DNA of 64,000 bases from Butyricicoccus sp. (lineage in GTDB: Bacteria > Bacillota > Clostridia > Oscillospirales > Butyricicoccaceae). The notes beneath the pieces were generated by a model. The model was not told where the DNA came from. It was given only the letters and a program-made list of their open reading frames with translations, and did no database searches. The stretch lies in assembly GCA_017886875.1 (NCBI GenBank), contig JAGHIZ010000063.1, positions 1-64,000 on the forward strand. The letters are read 5' to 3'. The position numbers were made by a program, and so were the translations under genes. This document shows, in pieces, positions 44,188-53,733 of this stretch (position 1 is the stretch's first letter; each line of letters starts with the position of its first letter).

Positions 44188-45447
44188 TTACATAATAATT
44201 TGTACTGAAAACCAACCATTTTCATATTGGAATTTATAAACCGCATTATATTTGTTACAAAATGAAATAATAGATTGTACACCAATACCATGACCATTTT
44301 TATTGGTTATAGGTAGTGAATTATCATCAAAATTTACATCTTCATAACATGTGTTTAATATTTCTAACATAATAGTAGGTTTTTCGATTACTTTGCATTT
44401 AATTTTTCTTTTGCCAACTGGTAATTTAATACATGCATGAATAGCATTTTCTAAAGCATTAGCAATAACAATAGCTAATTCACTTTCATTTACATATGGC
44501 TTTTGTGACAGCATAATTTTAGCATCTATTTCAATATTGTTTAGTTTAGCCTCCTCAAAATATGATGAAAATATAGCATCTAAAACAGGAGGTTTACACC
44601 AAGAAATAGTTTTACATTTATCTATTCGTTCTTGTGATGAATTTATAAACTCAATGGCTATATCATACTTTTTATTAAGTATTAAATTTTCTATGGTTTT
44701 AAGGCGATGGCGAAGGTCATGCCTTTCGAGTTCAATCATTTTTTCAGTGGTTTTAATAGCGTTTATACGGCTTTCTAAAGCGGAGCTTTGTATTTCCAGT
44801 ATATTGAGATTATGCTTAATTTCTATTTCTCTAAGTATACTGGTAAAAAGAAACATAATAAGTGTATAAAATCCAATCATTATAAATGAAATAACTGGTT
44901 TTAATATTGTGCTGTTTAATTCTACACCAGCATAGGTTGGAATTAAATATATAACTGTTATATAATAAATTGCCATAACTAAGCACATAAACCAATAACC
45001 ATTATTAATATGCATTAGCACTTTAACTAGGATAGGTTTTATATAATATATAATAAATAAAAATAATGTAATTGTAGATATTAAGTAAGAAATTATTAAT
45101 GCTAAAATGTTTTGATTAGTTATGTAATATGTTAAACCGGCTATATGTTGAATTATCATACAAAATGATATTGAAGATAACAGCTGAAATAATAATTTCC
45201 AACCATGATAACGGCTCATATACATAAAAATAAGTATAGATGGTACATGTATTATAAACGTATACAGTTTTATTAAAAAATGTGTTCCTAATATATTCCA
45301 TAGCATTATTAATGATATTATCATAATTATGGTCGTTATAAAAAATATAAAGGTGGTTTTACGTTTTGAAAATCGGCTACAAATAAATAATAGGTTAATA
45401 CTCATTCCAACAAATGTCATATAAAGGATTACAGCTAATTCTAACAT
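44188..45447 (-). CDS. AgrC-like sensor histidine kinase (GHKL ATPase)
   Basis: A 419-residue membrane kinase: six to seven hydrophobic segments (1-205), a coiled dimer helix with the likely phosphorylated histidine in ELERHDLRHRLK, and a GHKL ATPase domain with NALENAIHAC (N box) and GHGIGVQSI (G box). This shape is that of AgrC/ComD-type peptide-pheromone receptors. It starts 2 nt after the response regulator stop, with GAGG inside the last codons. No agrB or agrD gene is visible near it, so the signal is not known. Confidence 0.88.
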   Translation of the reverse strand: MLELAVILYMTFVGMSINLLFICSRFSKRKTTFIFFITTIIMIISLIMLWNILGTHFLIKLYTFIIHVPSILIFMYMSRYHGWKLLFQLLSSISFCMIIQHIAGLTYYITNQNILALIISYLISTITLFLFIIYYIKPILVKVLMHINNGYWFMCLVMAIYYITVIYLIPTYAGVELNSTILKPVISFIMIGFYTLIMFLFTSILREIEIKHNLNILEIQSSALESRINAIKTTEKMIELERHDLRHRLKTIENLILNKKYDIAIEFINSSQERIDKCKTISWCKPPVLDAIFSSYFEEAKLNNIEIDAKIMLSQKPYVNESELAIVIANALENAIHACIKLPVGKRKIKCKVIEKPTIMLEILNTCYEDVNFDDNSLPITNKNGHGIGVQSIISFCNKYNAVYKFQYENGWFSVQIIM

Positions 45448-45449
45448 TT

Positions 45450-46178
45450 TTATACCTCATTTAACCAATATTTTCCCCATAAAGTTTTAAAATTTGCTGC
45501 TACATTTCTAGGAATTATTATTTTTTCGTTGTTATACAAAGTTAAATTTTGACCTTGTATATTTGTTACATATTCAAGGTTTATTACAAAGCTTGCACCG
45601 CATAAACAGAATTTATTATTTTTTAATAATATTGCGTTGGCTTGTTTAAAATTTGTTTTTAAAGTTATTGAGTCTATAACCATATCATTTTTGCAATGAT
45701 AACGAATAATGCGACCAAATTTTTCAACATATACTATATCATCTAACAATATTTTACATAATCCAGTTTTAGTAGAAATCATAATAAAATTATTTTGTTT
45801 TTGCTCTACTTTTTTTATTGCCATATTTAGTATATCAAAAAATTTTTCTTTATCTATTGGCTTTAATATATAGTAAAATGCTCCAACATTATAACTTTCA
45901 GCCGCAAAAGCATTAGAATTTGTTAAAAATATAATTTCACCATTATATTTGAGTTTTCGTAAATTTTCTGCTATTTGTATTCCATTTTCTTCTTTCATAA
46001 TAATATCTAATATATAAATTTGACAATCATCTTGATTTTTAAAGTTTTCAATCAGCTCGTCACCGTTATCAAATCCTATAATTTCTAGGTCAAATTTAGA
46101 TATATCATTATATTGTTTTAAGAAATTTATAGTTTCATTTAAGCTATATATATTGTCATCACAAACAGCAATTTTCAT
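45450..46178 (-). CDS. LytTR response regulator (AgrA-like)
   Basis: A 242-residue regulator: receiver domain (1-120, acidic pair CDD near 7-9, phospho-Asp in YILDIIM near 57) and a C-terminal LytTR DNA-binding domain (about 135-240, VEKFGRIIRYHC, SFVINLEYV). LytTR proteins bind pairs of direct repeats upstream of target genes. ATG 46178 has GGAGGG; the frame opens further upstream at 46214. It is first of a two-gene unit with the kinase, and divergent from the sepF-like gene, 169 nt away. Confidence 0.9.
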   Translation of the reverse strand: MKIAVCDDNIYSLNETINFLKQYNDISKFDLEIIGFDNGDELIENFKNQDDCQIYILDIIMKEENGIQIAENLRKLKYNGEIIFLTNSNAFAAESYNVGAFYYILKPIDKEKFFDILNMAIKKVEQKQNNFIMISTKTGLCKILLDDIVYVEKFGRIIRYHCKNDMVIDSITLKTNFKQANAILLKNNKFCLCGASFVINLEYVTNIQGQNLTLYNNEKIIIPRNVAANFKTLWGKYWLNEV

Positions 46179-46251
46179 ATTTATCCCTCCTATGGTTTTG
46201 ACACTATTCGACAAATTTCACACAAAAAACAGCTAATTTTACAAAATTTAT

Positions 46252-46279
46252 TTGATTTATTTTTTATATTTGATAAAAT
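46252..46279 (+). promoter_or_regulatory. Probable promoter of the sepF-like gene
   Basis: TTGATT (46252-46257), 16 nt, TAAAAT (46274-46279). Confidence 0.5.
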
Positions 46280-46347
46280 AAAAGTATCATTCAAAAAAAT
46301 TTGTGTCAATAAAAATTTGTGAGAATAATAAAGAAAAGGGTGTTATT

Positions 46348-46674
46348 ATGGATTATAAAAAATTAAATATAAATGTTAAACCAGAAAAGATAATACCTTT
46401 TCATAAATCTGTATATTATGTGCCAATTAACTCAGAGGTTGATATATTTACAGAAACACAAGAAATTATTTTTAATTTATCTATAGGTAAATCAGTAGAA
46501 ATTTGTTTTGATGAAAGTATGAACAGTTATTTATCAAATAGAATATTAGATTTTATGTGCGGTGTTTTATATGCATATAATGGTAGCATTGCAAAAACAT
46601 CTGAAAATAGCTTTATTTTTTCACCATTTAAAGTAAACCCTGAATTAGAAAATAATAAATCAGTGGATTTATAA
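46348..46674 (+). CDS. SepF-like protein
   Basis: A 108-residue protein. Residues about 20-95 match the SepF/DUF552 core: a short strand run (VYYVPINSEVDIF), then ETQEIIFNLSIGKSVEICF and the helix-strand SNRILDFMCGVLYAYNGSIAKTSENSFIFSP, which is close to the SepF pattern RIIDFLSGAVYALDGSI. SepF binds FtsZ and the membrane to shape the septum. This copy has a shorter N-terminus than normal and no visible amphipathic membrane anchor of the usual kind. Start ATG 46348 with AAGGG; the frame opens at GTG 46303. It may be a specialised paralogue. Confidence 0.75.
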   Translation: MDYKKLNINVKPEKIIPFHKSVYYVPINSEVDIFTETQEIIFNLSIGKSVEICFDESMNSYLSNRILDFMCGVLYAYNGSIAKTSENSFIFSPFKVNPELENNKSVDL

Positions 46675-46684
46675 TGCTATACTA

Positions 46685-46718
46685 AAAAAAGCCTCTAGCG
46701 TGTGCTAGGGGCTTTTTT
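46685..46718. terminator. Bidirectional terminator between the sepF-like and PBP genes
   Basis: AAAAAAGCCTCTAGC, loop GTGT, GCTAGGGGCTTTTTT. The stem core GCCTCTAGC is shared with the hairpin at 44157-44182. Confidence 0.9.
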
Positions 46719-46719
46719 A

Positions 46720-48063
46720 TCACATTTTATCCACTATTGCATTTAAAACTTTACTTGCAACCTCACCAGCAACGCTAGAACCGCCGCCACCATTTTCTAC
46801 AAGTACAATAAATGCATATGGGTGTTCAGGGTCATCAATAAAACCTGAAAACCATGCATTAGGGCTTAAACCGCCGCCAACTTCTGCTGTACCAGATTTT
46901 GCACAAGTACCGTCTGGGAAACGGCTTGCACCATAAGTTTGTTCAACATTGTTTCTCATCATTTTATGAATTTGCTCAGCGGTATTAGAATTGATAAGCG
47001 TATCAGTTTTTTTATTGGTTGAAATACTAGGAATAATAGTGCCATCAACTGATTTAATAAGTTTAGGAACTGCGGTACTACCACCAGAGGCAATAGCACC
47101 CATATAAGTCATCATTGAGCAAGGATTTAAAGCATCTTTGCCTTGACCTACACCAGACCATGCAACTTGACCAGAGTCCTCACCGACAAAAGAAAATGTA
47201 CCCTTTGCAGTTTGTATACCATCAACAGAAATACTGGAAGTAAGACCAGCAGCATCTACATATTTTTGCATTGTATCTCCGCCCATTTCAGCGGCAAGCT
47301 TACCAAATACACCATTGCATGAATTTGCAAAAGCATCTTGAATATCAAGTGTGCCATGTGCATGAGGACAGGTTATTTCTATACCGCCTACAGTTGTACT
47401 ACCAGTGCATTTAAAAGTTCTGTCATAAATATCAGGTATATTTTCAAGAGCTGCATTTAAAGTTACAATCTTAAAAATTGAACCAGGAACAATAGCAGAG
47501 GAAAGAAAACGATTTAAATATGCACCATCATATTCTTCACTATCCATATTTTCAGGAACATTTTCTGGGTCATAAGTAGGAGTGGAAACCATACATAGAA
47601 TTTCGCCTGTAGTATAATCATAGACACCTACTGTACCTTTTTGACCGTCTAATGCATTATAAGCAACTACATTAAATGCTGCATCTATTGTAAGGTTTAA
47701 TACTTTTTCTGTGCTAAATGGGGATTTACTACCAGTTAACAGATTATATCCAGATAATTTATCTGAAAATGCATGTATAGCACCTGTGCCAATACTTCCA
47801 GCTTTATCACCAACTGCATGAAGTGTAGCTTTTCTAACTGTTTCATCATCATAATAATGCCTGCCAGAACTATCCACACTTGAAAGTATATCACCGTCTC
47901 TATCTGTTATAGTACCTGTACTGGAATACAGATGTTTATTTGCAGGAAAAGATGCCCATTCACTGCCATAACGTACAAAACGATATCCAAAAGTACATAT
48001 ACCGACAAATAAAGCAAATGCTAAGATAAGACAAATCATTGCACGTCTTTCAATCTTCCTCAT
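46720..48063 (-). CDS. Class B penicillin-binding protein (transpeptidase)
   Basis: A 447-residue wall transpeptidase: a cytoplasmic start, one transmembrane segment (about 9-28) and a catalytic domain with SxxK in PGSIFKIV (Ser195, Lys198), SxN in NSCNG and KTG-box KSGTAE. It lacks PASTA domains and is short for a PBP2/FtsI, close to the PbpA type paired with RodA/FtsW. Its start overlaps the FtsW gene by 14 nt, with GGAGG inside that gene, so the two are made together, as expected for a glycosyltransferase/transpeptidase couple. Confidence 0.92.
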   Translation of the reverse strand: MRKIERRAMICLILAFALFVGICTFGYRFVRYGSEWASFPANKHLYSSTGTITDRDGDILSSVDSSGRHYYDDETVRKATLHAVGDKAGSIGTGAIHAFSDKLSGYNLLTGSKSPFSTEKVLNLTIDAAFNVVAYNALDGQKGTVGVYDYTTGEILCMVSTPTYDPENVPENMDSEEYDGAYLNRFLSSAIVPGSIFKIVTLNAALENIPDIYDRTFKCTGSTTVGGIEITCPHAHGTLDIQDAFANSCNGVFGKLAAEMGGDTMQKYVDAAGLTSSISVDGIQTAKGTFSFVGEDSGQVAWSGVGQGKDALNPCSMMTYMGAIASGGSTAVPKLIKSVDGTIIPSISTNKKTDTLINSNTAEQIHKMMRNNVEQTYGASRFPDGTCAKSGTAEVGGGLSPNAWFSGFIDDPEHPYAFIVLVENGGGGSSVAGEVASKVLNAIVDKM

Positions 48064-49870
48064 AATCGTCCTCCATATAGTCCTCGCCTGTATAATCGGT
48101 ATAGTTATCTATTTCATCTTCTTGTTTTATCTGCTTTCGGCTAGGAAGTTTTACAGCAAAACTTGCATTTTGTCTTGTGTCTGTTGCTTTTAAGAAAGCA
48201 AGTAATCCCCAAGCAGAAAGCATAGCTGAACCACCATTGGATACAAACGGGAATGTTACACCTGTAAGTGGTAAAATATCAACTGCACCAAATACATTTA
48301 AACAGGTTTGCACAACCATCATAGAAGATGCTGCACAAGCAGCAATAGTATAAAAGCTAGAGCGTCCAGCTCTACAAGCACGAACAGAAAACACTGCAAG
48401 GGTTATAATACATAAAATCGCAAGTAAAGCGATAATAAAACCAAATTCTTCGCAAAGCATACCATAAACAAGGTCGGTATCAGCGGCAAATACACCTTTA
48501 AGCCAGCCATTGCCTGCACCTACACCGATAAGACCACCGGAAGCAGAAGCTGACATAGTTCTTACTTGTTGGAAACCAGAATCTGATGCATGTTCCCAAG
48601 CATGACCCCAAACGGCAAAACGTGCTGCCACATGTGCTTTAAGCTTTAAAAGCATCATACCACCAATGCCACAGCCAGAGCATATTAATGCAAGTGTTGC
48701 CCAGTCGCCTGAACGCATAAAAGCAATAACAAGGAATGTAACAAAGAAAATAAGTGCAGTACCAAAGTCATTCATAAGAGCAAGGCAACCGCCACACATA
48801 CCAGTAAGCACAATAAACAGTGTTAAATTTCGCTTTTTAAACAAACGGTCAAGTGTTGCCGCACCTGCAAAAATATAACATATCTTTGCAATCTCTGATG
48901 GCTGTATAGATATAGGACCTAGTTTTAACCAAAGTTTAGCACCATAAGCACCAGTACCCGCAATAAGTGTAATTGCAAGCAGACCTATCGCACCAGCCGC
49001 CATTATCCAGCGGATTTTTTGAGCACTTTCAAGATTTCTAAGTATAAAACACAGTGCCATAAATCCGAATAAACCGCCAAGCATTGTTAAAAAGATTTTT
49101 AGCAGGTCATCAGGATTTGTCGAGGCTGTAACAGATAGACCAAGCGTACAAAGAAAGAACGCTATAAGCTCCATTTCAAAGCCTACACGACGCATTGCCC
49201 TAAAAGTAAGGCAATAAATCCACATTGTAGCTGTTAAACCTAAAAATACAAGCGGGATATTTACAGTAGCTTTTTCGCCCATACTTACAATAAGTTGTAT
49301 AGCTGTAAAGACTTGAAACATAGTTAAAAGTACAAGCAGTCCCCAAGGTGATACAGGGCGAGTTTCTTCGGCTCTTAACTGGCGTTGACTGCGTTTTTCG
49401 CTGACTGTCAGTGGTAAAAACACAGTTTCAACTCCACCAAAGGAAACAACATCGCCTTCTTCCAAAATGGCATCACCGTCAACGATGTAGCCATTTACGG
49501 TCGTACCGCCTGTGGAGTCTAAATCGTAAAGTGTCCATTCGCCTTTATCATTTCGGTTTATTGCTGCATGTGTTCGGGAAATTGATGGATAGCTTAAAAT
49601 AACATCGTTATTTTTAGCTCTACCGACTAAATTTTCCCAGTGGGTAAGCGGTACACGTTCACCATTTGGTAGACTTATATAAGCCCAAGTTTCAGGAATA
49701 TGTGGAACAGTTAAAAGTGAACGTATAACAGTTAAAAGAATAAGAAGTGCAAGCACAGGTAAAACAAAACGAATAACCGTTGTATACCATATGCCAAGCA
49801 TAGGATAGTCAGCCGCTGCACCTGTTATTGCATCAAGTACAGCTTGAAGTGCATTTGTAATAGTTTGCAT
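48050..49870 (-). CDS. FHA domain fused to FtsW/RodA/SpoVE-family glycosyltransferase
   Basis: A 606-residue membrane protein: one N-terminal transmembrane segment, a forkhead-associated domain (about 75-160; GRAKNNDVILSYPSISRTHAAI with the Arg, Ser and His that hold phosphothreonine), and a SEDS peptidoglycan polymerase of about ten transmembrane segments (about 185-560; IQPSEIAKICYI, LTGVTFPFVSNGGS). Phosphothreonine binding suggests control by a Ser/Thr kinase, which is not in the window. ATG 49870 follows GGAGG; the ATG at 49882 overlaps that RBS. It is the middle gene of the lipoprotein-FtsW-PBP operon. Confidence 0.9.
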   Translation of the reverse strand: MQTITNALQAVLDAITGAAADYPMLGIWYTTVIRFVLPVLALLILLTVIRSLLTVPHIPETWAYISLPNGERVPLTHWENLVGRAKNNDVILSYPSISRTHAAINRNDKGEWTLYDLDSTGGTTVNGYIVDGDAILEEGDVVSFGGVETVFLPLTVSEKRSQRQLRAEETRPVSPWGLLVLLTMFQVFTAIQLIVSMGEKATVNIPLVFLGLTATMWIYCLTFRAMRRVGFEMELIAFFLCTLGLSVTASTNPDDLLKIFLTMLGGLFGFMALCFILRNLESAQKIRWIMAAGAIGLLAITLIAGTGAYGAKLWLKLGPISIQPSEIAKICYIFAGAATLDRLFKKRNLTLFIVLTGMCGGCLALMNDFGTALIFFVTFLVIAFMRSGDWATLALICSGCGIGGMMLLKLKAHVAARFAVWGHAWEHASDSGFQQVRTMSASASGGLIGVGAGNGWLKGVFAADTDLVYGMLCEEFGFIIALLAILCIITLAVFSVRACRAGRSSFYTIAACAASSMMVVQTCLNVFGAVDILPLTGVTFPFVSNGGSAMLSAWGLLAFLKATDTRQNASFAVKLPSRKQIKQEDEIDNYTDYTGEDYMEDDYEED

Positions 49871-49881
49871 TTTTTCCTCCA

Positions 49882-50871
49882 TTATCTGTCATCAGGGAAA
49901 AGCTGGTCTATATTTGCTGCGGTAACTGGCATATATTCATGCCATTGTATGCTATCTACATCAGCATTTGGCATATCACCACCAAGCATAGTCATAATTT
50001 CATTTACTGCACCTGCACCTTGGTATTCAGGGTTCTGATATACAGTAAAATCTATTCTTCCATCTCTAACGGCAGCTCGACCTTCAGGTGTGGCATCAAC
50101 TCCAACTATTGGAATACTAGAAAGAGCATAACCCGCTTGAGCTAATGCATCAGCTGCACCGATAGCCATATCGTCATTCACAGCTAACACTGCGTCTATA
50201 GTTGGTTTACTTTGTAAGAATTTATAAAAATCTGATTGTGTTTTTGACTTATCCCAACCGCCTGAGCTTTCATAAACATAAAATGGCATAAGTCCCGCAT
50301 TTGATATAGCTTCTTTTGCGGCATCTATTCGTATATTTGAAGTAAAGTTATCGCTTTCACCTGAAATAACAGCTATTGTTGGTGTATTATTATTTTGTGA
50401 AATAAAATATTCACTTAAAAATTCGCCTTGCAGCCTGCCAGCATCACCTTCTTTGCCACCTATATAAATTACATTTTGTTTGCTTTGTAATACCTCATGG
50501 TCACTAGGACAGAGATTTATAAAAACCACAGGCATAGTACCAGCATTTTCTAAAATCTGTTTTCCAGCTGTATCATCACATAAAACAACTATAACTGCTG
50601 CATAGTTATCATCTGCCCACTTTTTAATTTGTTCAGATTGAGTTTTTTGGTCGTTATTTGCAGATAATATTTCAAGCTGTACATCATGTTCATCAGCAGC
50701 CTTTTTAGCTGAAGCACACACATTATTTAAAAATGTACCTTCAGAGGAGATACTCATTCCTATTTTTATTTTAGGGTGATTGTTGTAGATATCAAAAATT
50801 ACAGTTCTTTGACAGCCGCAAAGTATTGCAATAAGTGTAAAGCTTAATATAAATTTTAAAAATTTTCGCAT
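49882..50871 (-). CDS. Sugar-binding lipoprotein (periplasmic binding protein type 1)
   Basis: A 329-residue lipoprotein: signal ending in the lipobox ILCGC, then a two-lobe binding fold of the ribose/galactose type (KIGMSISSEGTFLNNV, NDDMAIGAADALAQAGY, IVGVDATPEGRAAVRDG). Relatives deliver sugars to ABC transporters or chemoreceptors, but no permease or ATPase gene is here. Instead it precedes the FHA-FtsW gene, the two nearly touching (RBS of FtsW follows the stop). It may sense or bind a wall sugar; that is inference. ATG 50871 with AAGGGG is chosen over GTG 50880. Confidence 0.82.
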   Translation of the reverse strand: MRKFLKFILSFTLIAILCGCQRTVIFDIYNNHPKIKIGMSISSEGTFLNNVCASAKKAADEHDVQLEILSANNDQKTQSEQIKKWADDNYAAVIVVLCDDTAGKQILENAGTMPVVFINLCPSDHEVLQSKQNVIYIGGKEGDAGRLQGEFLSEYFISQNNNTPTIAVISGESDNFTSNIRIDAAKEAISNAGLMPFYVYESSGGWDKSKTQSDFYKFLQSKPTIDAVLAVNDDMAIGAADALAQAGYALSSIPIVGVDATPEGRAAVRDGRIDFTVYQNPEYQGAGAVNEIMTMLGGDMPNADVDSIQWHEYMPVTAANIDQLFPDDR

Positions 50872-51018
50872 ATGTAGCACCCCTTTCTAATATTTAGTAA
50901 TATATGTAGAAAATAAATTATCTTTTTTGTTTATTATAGCATATTCACTTGTTTCTGCATATCATATATAATGAAAAAAGATTACTATAACACAAGTTGT
51001 TTTTCCCCTTTATAAACT

Positions 51019-51049
51019 GAACCCGACAGATTTAATTTCTGTCGGGTTC
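51019..51049. terminator. Hairpin between the binding-protein gene and the PF06541-type gene
   Basis: GAACCCGACAGA/TCTGTCGGGTTC, a 12-bp perfect stem. The T-run is only moderate on either strand; it probably ends the transcript of the minus-strand genes to its right. Confidence 0.75.
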
Positions 51050-51057
51050 TTTAAATT

Positions 51058-51852
51058 TTATTTGCGTAAACGCTTGCGTAAATCCTCGAGTGTATCATTA
51101 AAACGAGTTGATTTTAAAGTTGGATTACCTTTAATCATACTTTTACGTAAAAAGTGCATTTGTTCAACTGTTTTATCAATTTTCTGTTCAGCGGCTGAAA
51201 TAGCATCTTCAAGCTGATTTCTACCTTGCTTAACCATAGAGGAAAGTTCATCACGTTTTTGTTCGGCTTGGTCAGCAAGCACTTTTTTCATTCGGCGTAC
51301 TTCAAGTCGCATTTTATCAAGCTCTGCAAGGCTTCGGCTTAAATCGAATGCGGTCTTTATAGATGCTACTACATCAGTTACAAAATACACACTTATAATA
51401 ATAACTGTAAACATAAGCGGTATAGAATTAAACTCGCCTAATAAATAATCAATAGGGGGTTGAAATACCCATACTAAAAGCACACTAAGCACACCCCATG
51501 CGAGTGACGATTGAAGGCATATTCTGCCCTGAAATTGGAATTTATGTTCAGAATAATCCCAATATTTAACATGAAATATTGCTTCCATCAATACTCCAAC
51601 TATATATTCAAATATAGTTGCAACAAATACACCAGCAAAATATACTTTTATTGGGTTGTTGTGAAGTGGTAGGGCAGTATAAAGCATGATAATCGCACCA
51701 AAACCATAGATAGGTAGCATTGGTCCACGCAAAAAACCTCGGTTTATAAGTCGTTTTTGCTGGATTGATACAACACAACATTCAAAAATCCAGCCTGCAA
51801 ATGCATATATATAAAATATCAGTAACCACTGAATAAAACCATAATTATGCAT
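51058..51852 (-). CDS. Putative ABC transporter type IV-like membrane protein (PF06541 type)
   Basis: A 264-residue protein with five hydrophobic segments (1-160) and a charged coiled coil (about 175-262). The stretch FAGWIFECCVVSIQQKRLINRG with RGPMLPIYGFGA and YWDYS is characteristic of the CmpB-like family, whose function is not known. It starts 13 nt after the stop of the ABC exporter gene, with GGAGG, so both are in one operon. A supporting role for the exporter is possible. Confidence 0.8.
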   Translation of the reverse strand: MHNYGFIQWLLIFYIYAFAGWIFECCVVSIQQKRLINRGFLRGPMLPIYGFGAIIMLYTALPLHNNPIKVYFAGVFVATIFEYIVGVLMEAIFHVKYWDYSEHKFQFQGRICLQSSLAWGVLSVLLVWVFQPPIDYLLGEFNSIPLMFTVIIISVYFVTDVVASIKTAFDLSRSLAELDKMRLEVRRMKKVLADQAEQKRDELSSMVKQGRNQLEDAISAAEQKIDKTVEQMHFLRKSMIKGNPTLKSTRFNDTLEDLRKRLRK

Positions 51853-51865
51853 TTATTTAATCCTC

Positions 51866-53611
51866 CTAAAATCCCTCTGCTAAATGACATAAATTAGCAT
51901 ATACACCGTATTTTTTTATAAGTTCATCGTGCGTGCCTTGTTCACATATACCATTTTCAGTTAAAACAACTATTAAATCAGCAGCTTTTACAGTTGAAAG
52001 TCTATGTGCAATGGTTAAAACCGTTCTGCCATGACTTAATCTTTGTAAGCTTTCTTGTACAAGTCGTTCTGATTCATTATCAAGTGCTGATGTAGCTTCA
52101 TCAAGTATAAGTATAGGCGGATTTTTTAAGAATACTCTCGCAATAGATATACGCTGTTTTTGACCACCTGAAAGCCTTACACCACGCTCACCAACATAAG
52201 TATTATATCCATCTGGTGTTTTCATTATGAAATCATGTGCACCTGCTTTTTTTGCAGCCTCCACAACTTCTTCATAGCTTGCATCTGGTCTACCATAGCG
52301 TATATTATCATAGATAGTTCCAGAAAATAAATAAACATCTTGCTGAACCATGCCTATTTTCTTTCTTAAATCAGCTTGTTTTACTGTTCTTATATCTATT
52401 CCATCAATAGTTACACTGCCAGATGTCACATCATAAAATCTTGGTATAAGGTTGCAAATAGTGGATTTACCGCCACCACTTGGCCCTACAAGTGCTACAC
52501 TTTCACCTGCATGTATCTTTAAGCTTACATCTTGTAAAACGGGGGTATTTGGGTCATCTGCATAAGCAAAACTTACATTTTTAAGCTCTATATCACCATT
52601 GACATATTTTAAGCTCTTTGCATCTTTGCTATCCTTGATATCTGGTTCAACGTCCATAACCTCAAAAAATCTATCAATACCAGTAAGTCCACGCTGGAAT
52701 TGTTCGGCAAACTCTACAATTCGCCTTATTGTTGCCATTAAAGTTGAAATATAAAGTATATACGCCATAAAATCGGCAGGTGTTATTATATTATTGAGCA
52801 TAAAAAATCCGCCTGCAAGTATAACGGCAAGATATAAAAGACCATCAAAAGCTCTATTTGTAGCACTAAATGCACCCATTAAACGATAATTTTCTTGTTT
52901 TATTTCAAACCAATCATCATTACCTTTTTTAAATTTGTCAATTTCCATTTGCTCACCTGTAAAGGATTTTACAACTCTTATACCAAGTAAGCTATCTTCT
53001 ACTTGTGCATTTATTTCGCCAACTTGAACTCTATTTTTTCTAAATGTTGCTCGCATTTTATGATTAAATTTTGCAGAAAAATAAATCATAAATGGAACAA
53101 TTATAAAAATAATAAGAGTAAGTGGTATATTTATTGTACATAAAATAATAAAAGATACACCAATTTTAAGTCCTGCTATAAAAAATTCTTCAGGACAGTG
53201 ATGTGCAAATTCGGTAACATCAAATAAATCTGATGTTATTCTTGCCATTAGTTGACCAACTTTGGTGTCTGCATAATATCTAAATGATAGCTTTTGTAAA
53301 TGGGTGAAAAGTGCAGCTCTCATATCGGTTTCTATCTTTGCACCCATAATATGACCGATATTTGCCATAAAATATGTTGCTAATACATCTATTATTCGTA
53401 AAATTAAATAGATACCTGCAAGTTTTAATATAAACTCTGTTGTCATACCAGCCAAATCATTTATACCTTGTTGTGCAAGCGACCTCACAAGAAGCGGGAG
53501 AACAATATCACATGCCGAGGTAAGCCCTGCACAAAATAAGTCAAACAATAACACATGAGTGTATGGTTTAAAATACGGTGCAAACCGCTTTATAAGTGTA
53601 GTGGTTTTCAT
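51866..53611 (-). CDS. ABC exporter, fused permease and ATPase
   Basis: A 581-residue half-transporter of the multidrug/lipid exporter type; works as a dimer. Residues 1-310 hold six transmembrane segments; the ATPase domain has Walker A GPSGGGKST, the Q-loop region KIGMVQQDVYLF, signature LSGGQKQR, Walker B ILILDEATSALD and H-loop AHRLST. RBS GGAGG. It is first of a two-gene operon with the PF06541-type gene. Substrate cannot be read from sequence. Confidence 0.93.
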   Translation of the reverse strand: MKTTTLIKRFAPYFKPYTHVLLFDLFCAGLTSACDIVLPLLVRSLAQQGINDLAGMTTEFILKLAGIYLILRIIDVLATYFMANIGHIMGAKIETDMRAALFTHLQKLSFRYYADTKVGQLMARITSDLFDVTEFAHHCPEEFFIAGLKIGVSFIILCTINIPLTLIIFIIVPFMIYFSAKFNHKMRATFRKNRVQVGEINAQVEDSLLGIRVVKSFTGEQMEIDKFKKGNDDWFEIKQENYRLMGAFSATNRAFDGLLYLAVILAGGFFMLNNIITPADFMAYILYISTLMATIRRIVEFAEQFQRGLTGIDRFFEVMDVEPDIKDSKDAKSLKYVNGDIELKNVSFAYADDPNTPVLQDVSLKIHAGESVALVGPSGGGKSTICNLIPRFYDVTSGSVTIDGIDIRTVKQADLRKKIGMVQQDVYLFSGTIYDNIRYGRPDASYEEVVEAAKKAGAHDFIMKTPDGYNTYVGERGVRLSGGQKQRISIARVFLKNPPILILDEATSALDNESERLVQESLQRLSHGRTVLTIAHRLSTVKAADLIVVLTENGICEQGTHDELIKKYGVYANLCHLAEGF

Positions 53612-53733
53612 TGAAAAATTAACCTCCTATGGATTTTTTAACACAACTATTGTATCATAGATACAATATATACACTACACATAAAATATGATATTATATA
53701 TAATAAATAAAATAATTTTTAAGGGGTTTTTAA

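Noticed and set aside
44157..46718. The paired hairpins as ends of a mobile element
   Set aside because: No transposase, no target-site duplication seen, and both hairpins sit at gene ends where terminators are needed; kept only as a low-interest finding.
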